Positions 32,476 through 40,890 of a stretch of DNA of 40,890 nt are shown here, in pieces. Position 1 is the first letter of the stretch. Each line of letters starts with the position of its first letter. The notes under the pieces were generated by a model. That model was not told where the DNA came from, did not search any database, and worked only from the letters and a program-made list of their open reading frames with translations. This DNA comes from CAZDAW01 sp964503685 (GTDB lineage: Bacteria > Chloroflexota > Anaerolineae > Anaerolineales > Anaerolineaceae). The position numbers and the translations under genes were made by a program. The stretch is from contig CAZDAW010000023.1 in assembly GCA_964503685.1 (NCBI GenBank), forward strand, positions 1 through 40,890, given 5' to 3'.

Positions 32476-33207
32476 ATGACTTCCCGTCCGGAAGACGATC
32501 TCTGCCTGGAAGCCCTGAAAAAGGGGGCTATAACCATTCAGGGACAATTCATTCACGGCTCAAACTATACCTATCTGGTCGAAGTTATATATCAGGCTCA
32601 AAAATATTCGGCCGTTTATAAACCCATTCGCGGCGAGCAACCCCTGTGGGATTTTCCCCAAAACTCCCTGGCGAAACGAGAAGTGGCAGCCTATTGGGTC
32701 AGTGAAACGATAGGCTGGCGCTTTGTTCCTCCAACAACTTACCGCCGCCAGGCGCCTCTGGGACCCGGGTCGCTACAAATGTATATTGAACACGACCCGG
32801 CCTATAACTATTTCAATTTCTCTCAAGAAGATAAACTGCGTTTAAAGCCCGTCGTTCTCTTTGATCTTATCCTCAACAATGCAGATCGCAAGGGCAGCCA
32901 TATATTATTCGATGTAAACCATAAATTATGGTTGATTGACCACGGCCTTTGTTTTCATGGAGATGATAAATTGCGAACCGTAATCTGGGATTTCGCCGGA
33001 CGACCCATTCCGCCCGACTTGATAAACAATATTACTCTACTGCTTCGGGATATTCAAAGCAAGGGGCCGCTTTATCAAAAATTACTTTCATTATTGAAAA
33101 AGAGTGAAATTAATGCTTTATCGAGGCGGGCTTTTACCTTAACACAAACCTCGCAATTCCCCTTCCCGGCAGAAAACCGGCGTCCATTTCCCTGGCCACC
33201 AGTGTAA
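32476..33207 (+). CDS. SCO1664-type PI3/4-kinase-like protein
   Basis: A 243-aa protein of the SCO1664 (TIGR03843) family, distantly related to phosphatidylinositol 3/4-kinase folds. Landmarks are YSAVYKPIRGEQPLWDFP (likely ATP-binding lysine), AKREVAAYWVSE, VPPTTY, VLFDLILNNADRKGSHIL (catalytic-loop-like NNADRK), WLIDHGLCFH (metal-binding-like DHG) and a terminal FPWPPV. These suggest a kinase-like active site, but no substrate is known. I prefer the ATG at 32476; a TTG at 32464 is possible, and neither has a good SD. It follows the DUF3090 gene by 38 nt, reproducing the actinobacterial pairing. Confidence 0.85.
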   Translation: MTSRPEDDLCLEALKKGAITIQGQFIHGSNYTYLVEVIYQAQKYSAVYKPIRGEQPLWDFPQNSLAKREVAAYWVSETIGWRFVPPTTYRRQAPLGPGSLQMYIEHDPAYNYFNFSQEDKLRLKPVVLFDLILNNADRKGSHILFDVNHKLWLIDHGLCFHGDDKLRTVIWDFAGRPIPPDLINNITLLLRDIQSKGPLYQKLLSLLKKSEINALSRRAFTLTQTSQFPFPAENRRPFPWPPV

Positions 33208-33350
33208 GTCTGAACGAAATTTTTTTAGCTACAAAAATAAAGATTATTGGCATAGAATTGCCTGTTACTTTTCATTGCTTTTCCCAGAATAATTTAATAA
33301 CGCGGTTTGTACACTGATCTTACTTAATATCAGATAATAAGGCCATGACA

Positions 33351-33404
33351 AAAGACTGTTGGAGTCAATATATTATTTGATTTGACCCAACAATCAGAGT
33401 CTTT
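33351..33404 (+). other. Large imperfect hairpin just upstream of the ECF sigma gene
   Basis: Outer stem AAAGACT (33351-33357) with AGTCTTT (33398-33404). Inner stem GTTGG-A-GTCAA (33358-33368) with TTGACCCAAC (33382-33391); a six-nt asymmetric bulge separates them and a 13-nt AT loop closes the top. It has no T tract and ends eight nt before the SD (AGGA at 33412). It may be a leader structure or an operator. The rest of 33208-33419 shows no gene and no certain promoter. Confidence 0.5.
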
Positions 33405-33419
33405 ACATCATAGGATGAT

Positions 33420-33974
33420 ATGAATGATCTGACCACTTCCGACAAAACTTTAGCCGCCAAAGCGAAAAAAGACCCGCGCGCTTTTGTAACGCTTTATCAG
33501 CGCCATCTCAAACAAATTTATGTTTATCACCTATCCCGTACTGGAAATGAACAAGATGCTCAGGATCTGACTTCTGAAACCTTCCTTGCGATGGTAGATA
33601 GCATCAATCATTACCACCCTGCATATACTTTTTCTGCCTGGCTTCTCGGAATTGCTCGCCACAAATTAGCTGACTATTTCAATCAGAAAACACCACAAAA
33701 CTCACTGGAAGAAGTAAATGATCCACCGGCAACAGAATCCCTTCCCGAACAATTAACCATAGAACATTTTGACAGGGAACGCGTTTATGAAGTCTTAAGG
33801 TTACTTTCACCAGACCGGGCAGATGCTCTCAGGTTACGCTTCCTTTGTAATTTGAGCTTGAGCGAAGTCGCACAGGTAATGAATAAAAATGAAGCCGCCG
33901 TAAAAATGCTCATTTATCGCGGCTTAGAGGAAATGCGAGGACGTATTGGTACGACTCTATCGGAGGAAGTATGA
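33420..33974 (+). CDS. ECF-type RNA polymerase sigma factor
   Basis: Extracytoplasmic-function sigma factor, 184 aa. Region 2 spans about residues 20-90 (FVTLYQRHLKQIYVYHLSR, then DAQDLTSETFLAMV and FSAWLLGIARHKLADYF), which binds core polymerase and the -10. Region 4 spans about 120-175 (LRLLSPDRADALRLRFL, then LSLSEVAQVMNKNEAAVKMLIYRGL), a helix-turn-helix for the -35. The next gene overlaps by an ATGA and encodes a membrane protein with a cytosolic N-terminus, the usual layout of a sigma and its anti-sigma partner. The inducing signal is unknown. Confidence 0.93.
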   Translation: MNDLTTSDKTLAAKAKKDPRAFVTLYQRHLKQIYVYHLSRTGNEQDAQDLTSETFLAMVDSINHYHPAYTFSAWLLGIARHKLADYFNQKTPQNSLEEVNDPPATESLPEQLTIEHFDRERVYEVLRLLSPDRADALRLRFLCNLSLSEVAQVMNKNEAAVKMLIYRGLEEMRGRIGTTLSEEV

Positions 33975-36523
33975 AAAAATTATCACATACAAATTTTCCG
34001 GATACTGAAAATGAACCGGATGTTAACAAGAATGAAAATATCACGATTACCCCTGAATTAGTGTCCACCGCCGGATTAATAACTCAAGCTGGTGAAAGCA
34101 TCGAAATACCCGATGACTTTTCCTATAAACTGCAGAAAGAGATATTAGCACACGCCTATAACCGCCAAAAAGAGGCTCATAAAGAATATGCATTTTCAGG
34201 ACGATCAGTATCACGAATTGGAATGATGCTGGCTGGCGCGGCGACGATGACGATTATTCTGTTGCTGATTCTGCCATCTTTGTTGCCAACTTTAAATAAT
34301 TTGGCCAATCTATCAACCCCCTCTCCAACCGCCAATCAAACAGGATTCGTTAATCCAACTGCGCAAACGCCAACCACATTCTTCAAGACATCCCCGGTTT
34401 CTGCCCCCCCATTATCATTTATCAGCAGCTTTGCCCAGGCGCAATCTGAAATTGGAGGAATGTTCAGCAGAGCGCAACTCACTCTGAATGCAAATCTGCC
34501 AGATTCACCGCAAGAGTCCATGGTATATGAGCAACAATCTGATGAAAAGATGACGCCTGAACGAGCAAAAGAAATTGCAGCATCGTTAGGAATCACTGGC
34601 AGTGTTTATCAAACTTCTTCTGAAGCCGAAGGGGAACCAATCTATCATGTCACTGACGGCATTCAGGAAATCTGGTTTATTGGGGGCGCCAATCATTTTA
34701 CTTACGTTGCAGATATCAGCAACAGCCCGGCCAGCAGCGGTTTTGACTTGCCCCTACAGACACGCGTAAAGACAGCAGAAGCATTTTTGAAAGAACGCGG
34801 GCTGCTGAACTTCGAATACCGCGTGGATGAAACCTTGAGCCAGGGGAACCTGGTTGTATTCAACTGTTTGTTTGCAGGTATTCCATTACTTGAAACTGAT
34901 CACTTCAACCCCCATATCGAGGTGCAATTAGATGCACATGGCCATGTAGCTGTTGTTTACTATAATCTAAACCGCATGAATCCGCTGGGGGCCTATTCAA
35001 TTCGCAGCGCTGAAGATGCCTGGAAGATCATTTTGAGCAATACAGATGATAAACGTGTGCAATACGCAATAACCGATCCCGCAATGAATATCCGCCAGAT
35101 ACAGCCAGCCTGGGTGCGTCAATATCCACAGGGAGAATTAATCAATCTCTATGGATATCTCACCATTATGCAAGCCACAGAAGCCGGCCAGGAACCCTGG
35201 ATAACGCTCGGCGGTTTTACTTTACAGGGTGATCTGAACGACCTGATTGCTGCTTACGAAGGTTCCCATGAATTAAGCGCGGAGCAACAACAAATGATTT
35301 CATCCGGTGAAGTGAGTGAGAAGCAGGCAATCGGATGGGCAAATTTCTTCCATGTATGGGGCCAAATAATCGCCAAAGCCGATGGCAAGCGCGTGTTTCA
35401 AGTGGAAGGGTGGGAACGCTCCCCGGCGCCGGATGATTATTACTTTGGAACGATTGTCAAAGAGAATGAGAAATATTATTTAAACGCCAATGATGGCAAG
35501 AGGTGGATGCTTGCCGATATACCGGCAGATGTCCCTTTGAATACAACTGTGAGCGTGAGAGGAGTGCGCGTAAAAGATCAACCCGATCTATTTAATTGGA
35601 GCCTGATCCAGGTAGAGCCAGTAGAAGCTCCTCAGCAGGATATATCCGGCGGGGGAGGAGGGCCATTTAACTTCTCTCCTACCCCCGGGCAAACTGCAAC
35701 CGAAACAGCGCCAACGCCAGAACCATTACCTTACCAGCCAGGCGATTATATAGATTCAATGCTTGGCGTTTTAAACAACGTGGAAAAATTGATCTATAGT
35801 GATGGAAGAACAGAAATGCACTACCAGATGAACTTGCCCCTGCCGAGCGATCCGTCTGAACTGCGATCAGTTGAATTGATCGGCAACAATTTACAGGATT
35901 TAGAAACACTTAACCGGTTGCATATCAAAGTATGGGGCACCTACCAAATTATAGATGGGACGCCAACCATAGAAGTTGAACGTTATGAGAAAGCTTATAA
36001 GGATGAGATAATTCAGGCATGGTTGGGCAAGCAGAAAGTAGAAACACTGGACGGCCGTAAAGTTTTACTGTTCACAGATATCAATAATAAGCAATACATC
36101 TTATCACATTCGTTGCACATGCCCCCTGAATATCTACAAGACAATTTTAACGGTGAACAATTAATTGTCGAAGGCGTTTTATCTCAGGAAATTTATGCAG
36201 GCTACCCAATCATCAATGATTTTTCGGGCCAAATAGCTCCTGGCCGGCTTAACTTAGATGGTTATCAATTGGAAAGTAATCAAGTATATGAGCAAGCCGT
36301 TGAAGAGCCTATTTTAGAACAAGATACCGTAAAAGATGTAATCATAGACAAAGTCGAGATGGTATACTTTGCTTATGATTTCTCACACGGCGGGGGTGGC
36401 GTCGATTTGAATAACAACCCAATGCGTTTTGTGCAACCCGTCTGGCGTTTCAGCGGAAAACTGGGTGATGGGCGACTGGTGGAAGTTTTGGTGCAAGCAG
36501 TCGCTGATAAATATTTACAGTAG
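33971..36523 (+). CDS. Large membrane-anchored putative anti-sigma / envelope sensor protein
   Basis: An 850-aa protein with a hydrophilic N-terminus of about 80 residues, one membrane segment near residues 83-106 (MMLAGAATMTIILLLILPSL) and a very large outside domain. No zinc anti-sigma HxxxCxxC motif is seen in the N-terminal part. After a Thr/Pro/Ser-rich linker the outside region has several beta-rich segments. At least two look alike, with OB-like repeats (for example VSVRGVRVKDQPDLFNWSLI near 530 and LHIKVWGTYQIIDGTPTIEV near 650). The ATGA overlap with the sigma gene and the topology make an anti-sigma role likely. Most anti-sigmas are far smaller, so it probably also senses a signal itself. 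Confidence 0.65.
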   Translation: MKKLSHTNFPDTENEPDVNKNENITITPELVSTAGLITQAGESIEIPDDFSYKLQKEILAHAYNRQKEAHKEYAFSGRSVSRIGMMLAGAATMTIILLLILPSLLPTLNNLANLSTPSPTANQTGFVNPTAQTPTTFFKTSPVSAPPLSFISSFAQAQSEIGGMFSRAQLTLNANLPDSPQESMVYEQQSDEKMTPERAKEIAASLGITGSVYQTSSEAEGEPIYHVTDGIQEIWFIGGANHFTYVADISNSPASSGFDLPLQTRVKTAEAFLKERGLLNFEYRVDETLSQGNLVVFNCLFAGIPLLETDHFNPHIEVQLDAHGHVAVVYYNLNRMNPLGAYSIRSAEDAWKIILSNTDDKRVQYAITDPAMNIRQIQPAWVRQYPQGELINLYGYLTIMQATEAGQEPWITLGGFTLQGDLNDLIAAYEGSHELSAEQQQMISSGEVSEKQAIGWANFFHVWGQIIAKADGKRVFQVEGWERSPAPDDYYFGTIVKENEKYYLNANDGKRWMLADIPADVPLNTTVSVRGVRVKDQPDLFNWSLIQVEPVEAPQQDISGGGGGPFNFSPTPGQTATETAPTPEPLPYQPGDYIDSMLGVLNNVEKLIYSDGRTEMHYQMNLPLPSDPSELRSVELIGNNLQDLETLNRLHIKVWGTYQIIDGTPTIEVERYEKAYKDEIIQAWLGKQKVETLDGRKVLLFTDINNKQYILSHSLHMPPEYLQDNFNGEQLIVEGVLSQEIYAGYPIINDFSGQIAPGRLNLDGYQLESNQVYEQAVEEPILEQDTVKDVIIDKVEMVYFAYDFSHGGGGVDLNNNPMRFVQPVWRFSGKLGDGRLVEVLVQAVADKYLQ

Positions 36524-36608
36524 AGGTAAAATAAGATCATCTCATTTTTTTAGCTCTCATCACATCGTAAATGACTGAACACTTTGAAATCAATCTAAGG
36601 AGCTTTCT

Positions 36609-37637
36609 ATGACACACTATCGATTAGCATTAATTGGCTTTGGCAATGTTGGGCGAGCGTTAGTGCAGCTTTTAGGGCGCAAACAATCCGAACTCGAATC
36701 TCAGTACGGAATCACATTTACGATAACTGGCATTGCCACAGGTCGGCATGGCATAGCCATTAATCCCGATGGCATCGATGGTGAAAAGGCGCTCCAATTG
36801 GTTGAGAAAGGTCAATCACTTGAGGTTTTATCTGTACTAAAGCCGCCTCAAAACAACCTTGATTTTATCAAGCAATGCCCGGCTGATGTTTTATTCGAAA
36901 ACACCCCCGTTAATCATAAGACCGGACAACCAGCAATTGATCACCTGAAATGTGCTTTAGAGCACAAAATGCATGCCATTACCGCAAATAAAGGGCCCGT
37001 TGTTCACGGCTATCGTGAATTAGCTGAAATGGCCCGCAAATACAACAGACGCTTCATGTTCGAATCAACGGTAATGGATGGCGCGCCGATTTTCTCCTTG
37101 TTTCGCCAGGCGCTCCCAACAGCGCAATTGAAGGCTTTTCAAGGAATTCTAAACTCGTGCACAAACTTAATCCTTGGCCGCATGGAAAAGGGTGAAACTT
37201 TCGAACAAGCCGTTGCTTATGCACAATCTATCGGAATTGCAGAAACAGATCCTAGCGCTGATGTCGATGGGTGGGATGCAGCAATAAAAGTCGCCGCTCT
37301 CGTCACGGTTCTGATGGATATTCCTTTCAAACCCGATGAAGTTGAACGAGAAGGCATTCGTTCGATCACACCGGAGATGATTAATAAAGCCCGCGCAGAA
37401 GGAAAACGTTGGAAACTTATCTGTTCAGCCACACGAGACGGTAAGGTAGTCCATGCTAAAGTTGCGCCACAAATGGTTGAATCTAACTCCCCCTTCTTTA
37501 GTGTAGATGGAACAAGCTCAATCGCCCGGTTTCAAACGGATGTATTGCCAGGGCTCTCTATTGTGGAAGGCGATCCTGGCCCGGAAACAACTGCTTACGG
37601 TCTGTTGGCTGATTTCATTCACGCTGTTATAAAATAA
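36609..37637 (+). CDS. hom: Homoserine dehydrogenase
   Basis: Reduces aspartate semialdehyde to homoserine in threonine, methionine and isoleucine synthesis (342 aa). Seen are the Rossmann motif GFGNVGRALVQLL at the N-terminus, the catalytic-region TANKGPVV, FESTVMDGAPIFSL, GILNSCTNLIL (usual GILNGTTNYIL) and AETDPSADVDGWDAAIKVAAL. There is no ACT domain, so it is the short, probably feedback-insensitive form. AAGGAG precedes the ATG by seven bases. The following genes are folK and folP, an unrelated pathway, so co-regulation is not implied. Confidence 0.93.
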   Translation: MTHYRLALIGFGNVGRALVQLLGRKQSELESQYGITFTITGIATGRHGIAINPDGIDGEKALQLVEKGQSLEVLSVLKPPQNNLDFIKQCPADVLFENTPVNHKTGQPAIDHLKCALEHKMHAITANKGPVVHGYRELAEMARKYNRRFMFESTVMDGAPIFSLFRQALPTAQLKAFQGILNSCTNLILGRMEKGETFEQAVAYAQSIGIAETDPSADVDGWDAAIKVAALVTVLMDIPFKPDEVEREGIRSITPEMINKARAEGKRWKLICSATRDGKVVHAKVAPQMVESNSPFFSVDGTSSIARFQTDVLPGLSIVEGDPGPETTAYGLLADFIHAVIK

Positions 37638-37678
37638 TAGTATAAATTGTCGACTCAATTCTATCGGCAGATAGTACT

Positions 37679-38194
37679 ATGGATCATCAGATTTATCTTG
37701 GGTTGGGAACCAATCTGGGAGATCGCCTGGAAAATTTGCAAACAGCAGTGGAATTACTGCCGCCTGATATATACGATATCAAATTTTCTCCGATTTATGA
37801 ATCACTGCCCTGGGGCTACGCTGACCAACCCACTTTTCTCAACCAGGTGATTATTGGATGGACAGGGTTATCCCCACTGGATCTATTAGCACACATCAAG
37901 CAAATCGAGCAAAAAATGGGGCGGCAAATGACTTTTCGCTACGGCCCCCGGTTGATCGATATCGATATACTGGCATACGACGATCTGATCCTGGACACCC
38001 CTAAACTGACCATTCCTCACCCTCAGATAACCAAACGCTCATTTGTGCTTGTTCCTTTGGCCGATCTTACTCCAGATTGGCGCCATCCTGTTCTAAAACA
38101 ATCTGCCCAAAGATTATTAAACCAGCTGACTTGCGATGATATTAAAATCTATGATAATTATCCGAAAATAGCGACAGATGAAAACGAAAAATAA
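37679..38194 (+). CDS. folK: 2-amino-4-hydroxy-6-hydroxymethyldihydropteridine pyrophosphokinase
   Basis: HPPK of folate synthesis, which transfers pyrophosphate from ATP to 6-hydroxymethyl-dihydropterin (171 aa). Family motifs are LGLGTNLGDRLENLQ at the N-terminus, YESLPWGYADQPTFLNQV, and the metal-binding RYGPRLIDIDILAYDD. The C-terminus keeps IPHPQITKRSFVLVPLADL. Its 3' end overlaps folP by 17 nt, so the next step of the pathway is translated from the same message. Confidence 0.96.
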   Translation: MDHQIYLGLGTNLGDRLENLQTAVELLPPDIYDIKFSPIYESLPWGYADQPTFLNQVIIGWTGLSPLDLLAHIKQIEQKMGRQMTFRYGPRLIDIDILAYDDLILDTPKLTIPHPQITKRSFVLVPLADLTPDWRHPVLKQSAQRLLNQLTCDDIKIYDNYPKIATDENEK

Positions 38195-39050
38195 CAATCT
38201 GTTCCAATGGGGTACTCGCACCTACGTCATGGGAATTATCAACATCACACCGGATAGTTTTTCAGGAGATGGCTTATTAGACCGAGAAGATGTTGTAAAA
38301 CAAGCAGTTGAACAGGCGATTAAGTTTATCGATGCAGGTGTTGATATTCTTGATATTGGTGGCGAAAGTACTCGTCCTGGCGCTCAATTAATCAGCGAAG
38401 ACGAAGAAAAACGACGCATCTTGCCAGTTATTCAGGCGCTCTCCAAGCTGAGTGTGCCCATATCAGTAGACACATATAAGGCTACTGTCGCCAGAGACGC
38501 CCTCCAGGCAGGCGCCAGTTGGATAAACGACGTTTGGGGATTACGTGCAGACCCAGCAATGGCAAAAGTTATTGCTGAGGCAGGCGCTCACGTGGTTATC
38601 ATGCATAACCGTAGCAAGCCTGCTCATGCTGAAATTGACAAACTACTGGGCGGCCATTACATTGGTGAAAAATACGATGATCTTCTAGAAGATATCCGGC
38701 GAGAGCTACTGGAGAGTGTGAAATTGGCCCATATTGCTGGAATACCGGACCAACAAATCATTCTAGACCCTGGCATTGGGTTCGGCAAAACTGTCGAACA
38801 AAACCTCGAAATAATTAACCGGCTTGATGAGATTCGAAACATTGGTTATCCTGTTCTATTGGGAGCTTCGCGTAAATCATTTATCGGGTATACATTGGGT
38901 TTGCCGCCTGATCAGCGAATTGAAGGGACAGCCGCGGCAATCGCAGTCGGGATTGTACGCGGCGCCGATATGATCCGCGTACACGATGTGCAGGCCATGA
39001 TACTCGTCAGCCGAATGGTAGATGCTATAGTAGGAAAAAGAAAATCGTGA
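38178..39050 (+). CDS. folP: Dihydropteroate synthase
   Basis: Joins p-aminobenzoate to the pyrophosphorylated pterin made by FolK (290 aa); the sulfonamide target. Visible are MGIINITPDSFSGDG, DILDIGGESTRPGA, SVDTYKATVARDALQAGASWINDVWG, ILDPGIGFGKT, LLGASRKSFIG and the C-terminal IRVHDV, matching the TIM-barrel DHPS pattern with all active-site segments. It overlaps folK upstream and the PBP-like gene downstream (GTGA). Confidence 0.97.
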   Translation: MKTKNNNLFQWGTRTYVMGIINITPDSFSGDGLLDREDVVKQAVEQAIKFIDAGVDILDIGGESTRPGAQLISEDEEKRRILPVIQALSKLSVPISVDTYKATVARDALQAGASWINDVWGLRADPAMAKVIAEAGAHVVIMHNRSKPAHAEIDKLLGGHYIGEKYDDLLEDIRRELLESVKLAHIAGIPDQQIILDPGIGFGKTVEQNLEIINRLDEIRNIGYPVLLGASRKSFIGYTLGLPPDQRIEGTAAAIAVGIVRGADMIRVHDVQAMILVSRMVDAIVGKRKS

Positions 39051-40890
39051 ATCGCTTCTCGGTAGTTAATCTGGGTATTCTGGTGTCGCGCCGTCAAAAG
39101 AAAAGAATCCATCAACAACAGTCGGCCGGAAAGCGTATCAATCGCCTTCTATTGGGTTTAGGCGCCACATTGATTCTCTTGTTATCTACCATAAATATCG
39201 CGCTTGCTCTGTTTTATGTCGATATAACCAGTAATCTACCTTCCCTGGAAACCTTGCCGTTACTTCTCGATTCCCCAAACGGCCTTCTGCTGAAACCGAC
39301 GCAATTGTTTGATCGTAGTGGAGAACACGTTATCTACACACTTGAAAATCCCGGCATCAAACGGCGTTTTTTACCAATAGATGAAAAGCAGTCCGCGCAT
39401 ATTTCACCCAATCTGGTTAAAGCCACACTGGCTCTCACTGACCCTACATATTGGACAAACCCTGGCTACAGTATTCAGGGGATTAAAAATGGCTCACATC
39501 CGACGCTTGCCCAACAATTAGTATTCGAAGTGTTGTTAGCTAATGAATCTCCCGGTTTACGGCGCAACATTCGCGAACGATTACTGGCCAATCAAATCAT
39601 CAGCCATTATGGAAGGAATAAAATTCTCGAATGGTACCTTAATAGCGCCTATTACGGCCATCTGGCTTATGGGGCAGAAGCAGCCGCTCAACTTTACTTC
39701 GGAAAATCTGCTGCCAACCTCAACCTTGCTGAAGCGGCTTTATTGGCCGGCCTGGTGCAAACCCCGGCGCTAAATCCACTGGATGCACCACAGGCCGCTT
39801 ATTCCATTCAACAACGGGTTTTAGAGTCAATGCTGGCCCAAGGAGTCATAACAATTGATGAATTCGTTGATGCAAAAACAGCCGTTATCAACTTTAAACA
39901 AAACGATCAACAAAGCGCCTATCCATACCAGGCATTCATAAACCTCGTTCTCCAACAAGCGCAGAATCAGTTAGGACGCGGACAAATTGAGCGAGGCGGT
40001 TTGCAAATTATTACAACACTTGATTACGACCTTCAAAATCAAATGCTCTGTACAATCCGTACACAGATCGCTCGTCAGCAGGGCAGCTCGGAAGTTTTCA
40101 AACCCGAAAACCAGACTGAATGTATAGCTGCCCGTTATCTTCCCACACTGTCATCTGAAAATAATACGCCCTTACAGAAGCTGGCAGCCAGCTCAATTAT
40201 CCTTGACACGCCCACCGGACAAATATTAGCTCTGTCAGGCAATACAACTACAACAAAGGAATCGGGTTTTTCAAATGAACACCCGGCTGGAACACTGATC
40301 ACCCCGGTGATTTATCTGACAGGTTTTACCCGTGGATTAAATCCAGCATCGCTGGCATGGGATATACCCAATAACATTGCAGATAATGATGTGGATTTGA
40401 CCAACCCTGATGGAAAATATCATGGTCCGGTACGTTTACGAGTCGCGCTCGCTAACGATTATCTTATGCCGGCCATACAGGTAATGAATCAAATCGGTTT
40501 ACAAATAACCCTGAAAACAGCAGAACAATTTGGTTTGATCCAATCCGATTCATCTTCCGAGAATCAAATATACCGGCTTTTAACAGGTGAAGATGAAATT
40601 TCCATAATTGATGCAGCACGATTCTATGCAATTTTTGCAAATCAGGGAAACCTGAAAGGTCAAACAACAAATACACAAAACAGCGAGACATCTCTTAATA
40701 TAAATCCGACCGCTGTATTGAGAATACTAGACTTTAATGGGAGACTGTTGGTTGACTGGAGTGACCCAGAAAACCAACCCCTTATCAGTCAGCAATTGGC
40801 TTATCTTATCAACAACATTTTGGCGGATGAAACCATCCGATGGCCCAGCCTGGGGCATCCAAATTCACTGGAAATTGGCCGGCCAGTAAG
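39047..40890 (+). CDS. Class A penicillin-binding-protein-like pseudoenzyme, runs off the window
   Basis: A bifunctional PBP-like protein; 614 codons are visible from GTG 39047 and the frame is open at the edge. One membrane anchor lies near residues 31-57. The glycosyltransferase-51 fold is clear (NKILEWYLNSAYYGHLAYG, then AAQLYFGKSAANLNLAEAAL), but the catalytic-Glu motif EDxxFxxHxG is replaced by TDPTYWTNPG (Thr131). The GGSTITQQL loop is shortened to HPTLAQQL. In the transpeptidase-like part the SxxK motif is TLIT (Thr416, Thr419) and the SxN motif is DYL (471-473). All visible catalytic residues are thus lost while fold positions are kept, suggesting a scaffold or regulator of wall synthesis. 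KTG would lie beyond the window. Confidence 0.85.
   Translation, partial: MNRFSVVNLGILVSRRQKKRIHQQQSAGKRINRLLLGLGATLILLLSTINIALALFYVDITSNLPSLETLPLLLDSPNGLLLKPTQLFDRSGEHVIYTLENPGIKRRFLPIDEKQSAHISPNLVKATLALTDPTYWTNPGYSIQGIKNGSHPTLAQQLVFEVLLANESPGLRRNIRERLLANQIISHYGRNKILEWYLNSAYYGHLAYGAEAAAQLYFGKSAANLNLAEAALLAGLVQTPALNPLDAPQAAYSIQQRVLESMLAQGVITIDEFVDAKTAVINFKQNDQQSAYPYQAFINLVLQQAQNQLGRGQIERGGLQIITTLDYDLQNQMLCTIRTQIARQQGSSEVFKPENQTECIAARYLPTLSSENNTPLQKLAASSIILDTPTGQILALSGNTTTTKESGFSNEHPAGTLITPVIYLTGFTRGLNPASLAWDIPNNIADNDVDLTNPDGKYHGPVRLRVALANDYLMPAIQVMNQIGLQITLKTAEQFGLIQSDSSSENQIYRLLTGEDEISIIDAARFYAIFANQGNLKGQTTNTQNSETSLNINPTAVLRILDFNGRLLVDWSDPENQPLISQQLAYLINNILADETIRWPSLGHPNSLEIGRPV

Noticed and set aside
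1..40890. CRISPR array, prophage or integrative element
   Set aside because: No regularly spaced direct repeats, integrase, transposase or phage structural genes are seen; the tRNA has no flanking attachment-site repeat that I could find.

Overview
The window reads like an ordinary chromosomal segment of a Chloroflexota bacterium, most likely class Anaerolineae. That is inferred from gene content: an actinobacteria-style DUF3090/SCO1664-type gene pair, a greatly enlarged SecA, an ethanolamine microcompartment operon, and single-copy housekeeping genes (gyrA, rho, secA, dnaE, pfkA, hom, folK, folP). No database search was possible, so the taxonomic call is tentative. There is no phage, IS transposase or CRISPR array.

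Region 1 (1-2820, + strand) is the end of a polyamine/AEP-type ABC importer operon (two permeases and an ATPase), closed by a strong hairpin terminator. Converging on it is region 2 (2951-11669, - strand), a compact eight-gene operon. In transcription order it encodes a penicillin-acylase-family Ntn hydrolase without a visible signal peptide, EutA, EutB, EutC, EutL, a EutM-type shell protein, EutJ, and an unusual tandem-BMC shell protein. Intergenic gaps are 6-30 nt. EutBC cleaves ethanolamine to acetaldehyde and ammonia, EutA reactivates it, and EutL, EutM and the tandem-BMC protein would form a shell. The acylase in first position suggests that ethanolamine may be released inside the cell from N-acylated precursors. 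No aldehyde-handling enzyme or vertex protein gene lies in the locus.

Region 3 (11670-14355) holds a MITE-like element, a possible gene remnant, a tRNA-Val(CAC) with textbook promoter and terminator, and a two-gene + strand cassette. The first gene encodes a DUF1521 protein carrying the GDPHVD autocleavage motif known from rhizobial NopE; the second encodes a SprA-type HExxH metalloprotease-like protein.

Region 4 (14399-26964) holds gyrA (+) and then a long - strand series: secA, a second MITE-like copy, add, surE, rho, a LysM-M23 endopeptidase overlapping rho, birA and a small membrane protein. SecA is about 1343 aa, with large insertions. Region 5 (26944-33207, + strand) has dnaE, pfkA and the DUF3090/SCO1664-type pair. 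Region 6 (33351-36523) is an ECF sigma factor with a translationally coupled 850-aa membrane protein, probably its anti-sigma partner. Region 7 (36609-40890) is hom, folK, folP and the start of a class A PBP-like gene that runs off the window. Its visible glycosyltransferase and transpeptidase catalytic motifs are all replaced, so it looks like a pseudoenzyme.

The most interesting items are the acylase-headed eut operon, the DUF1521/SprA cassette, the PBP-like pseudoenzyme, the enlarged SecA and the paired MITE-like elements.
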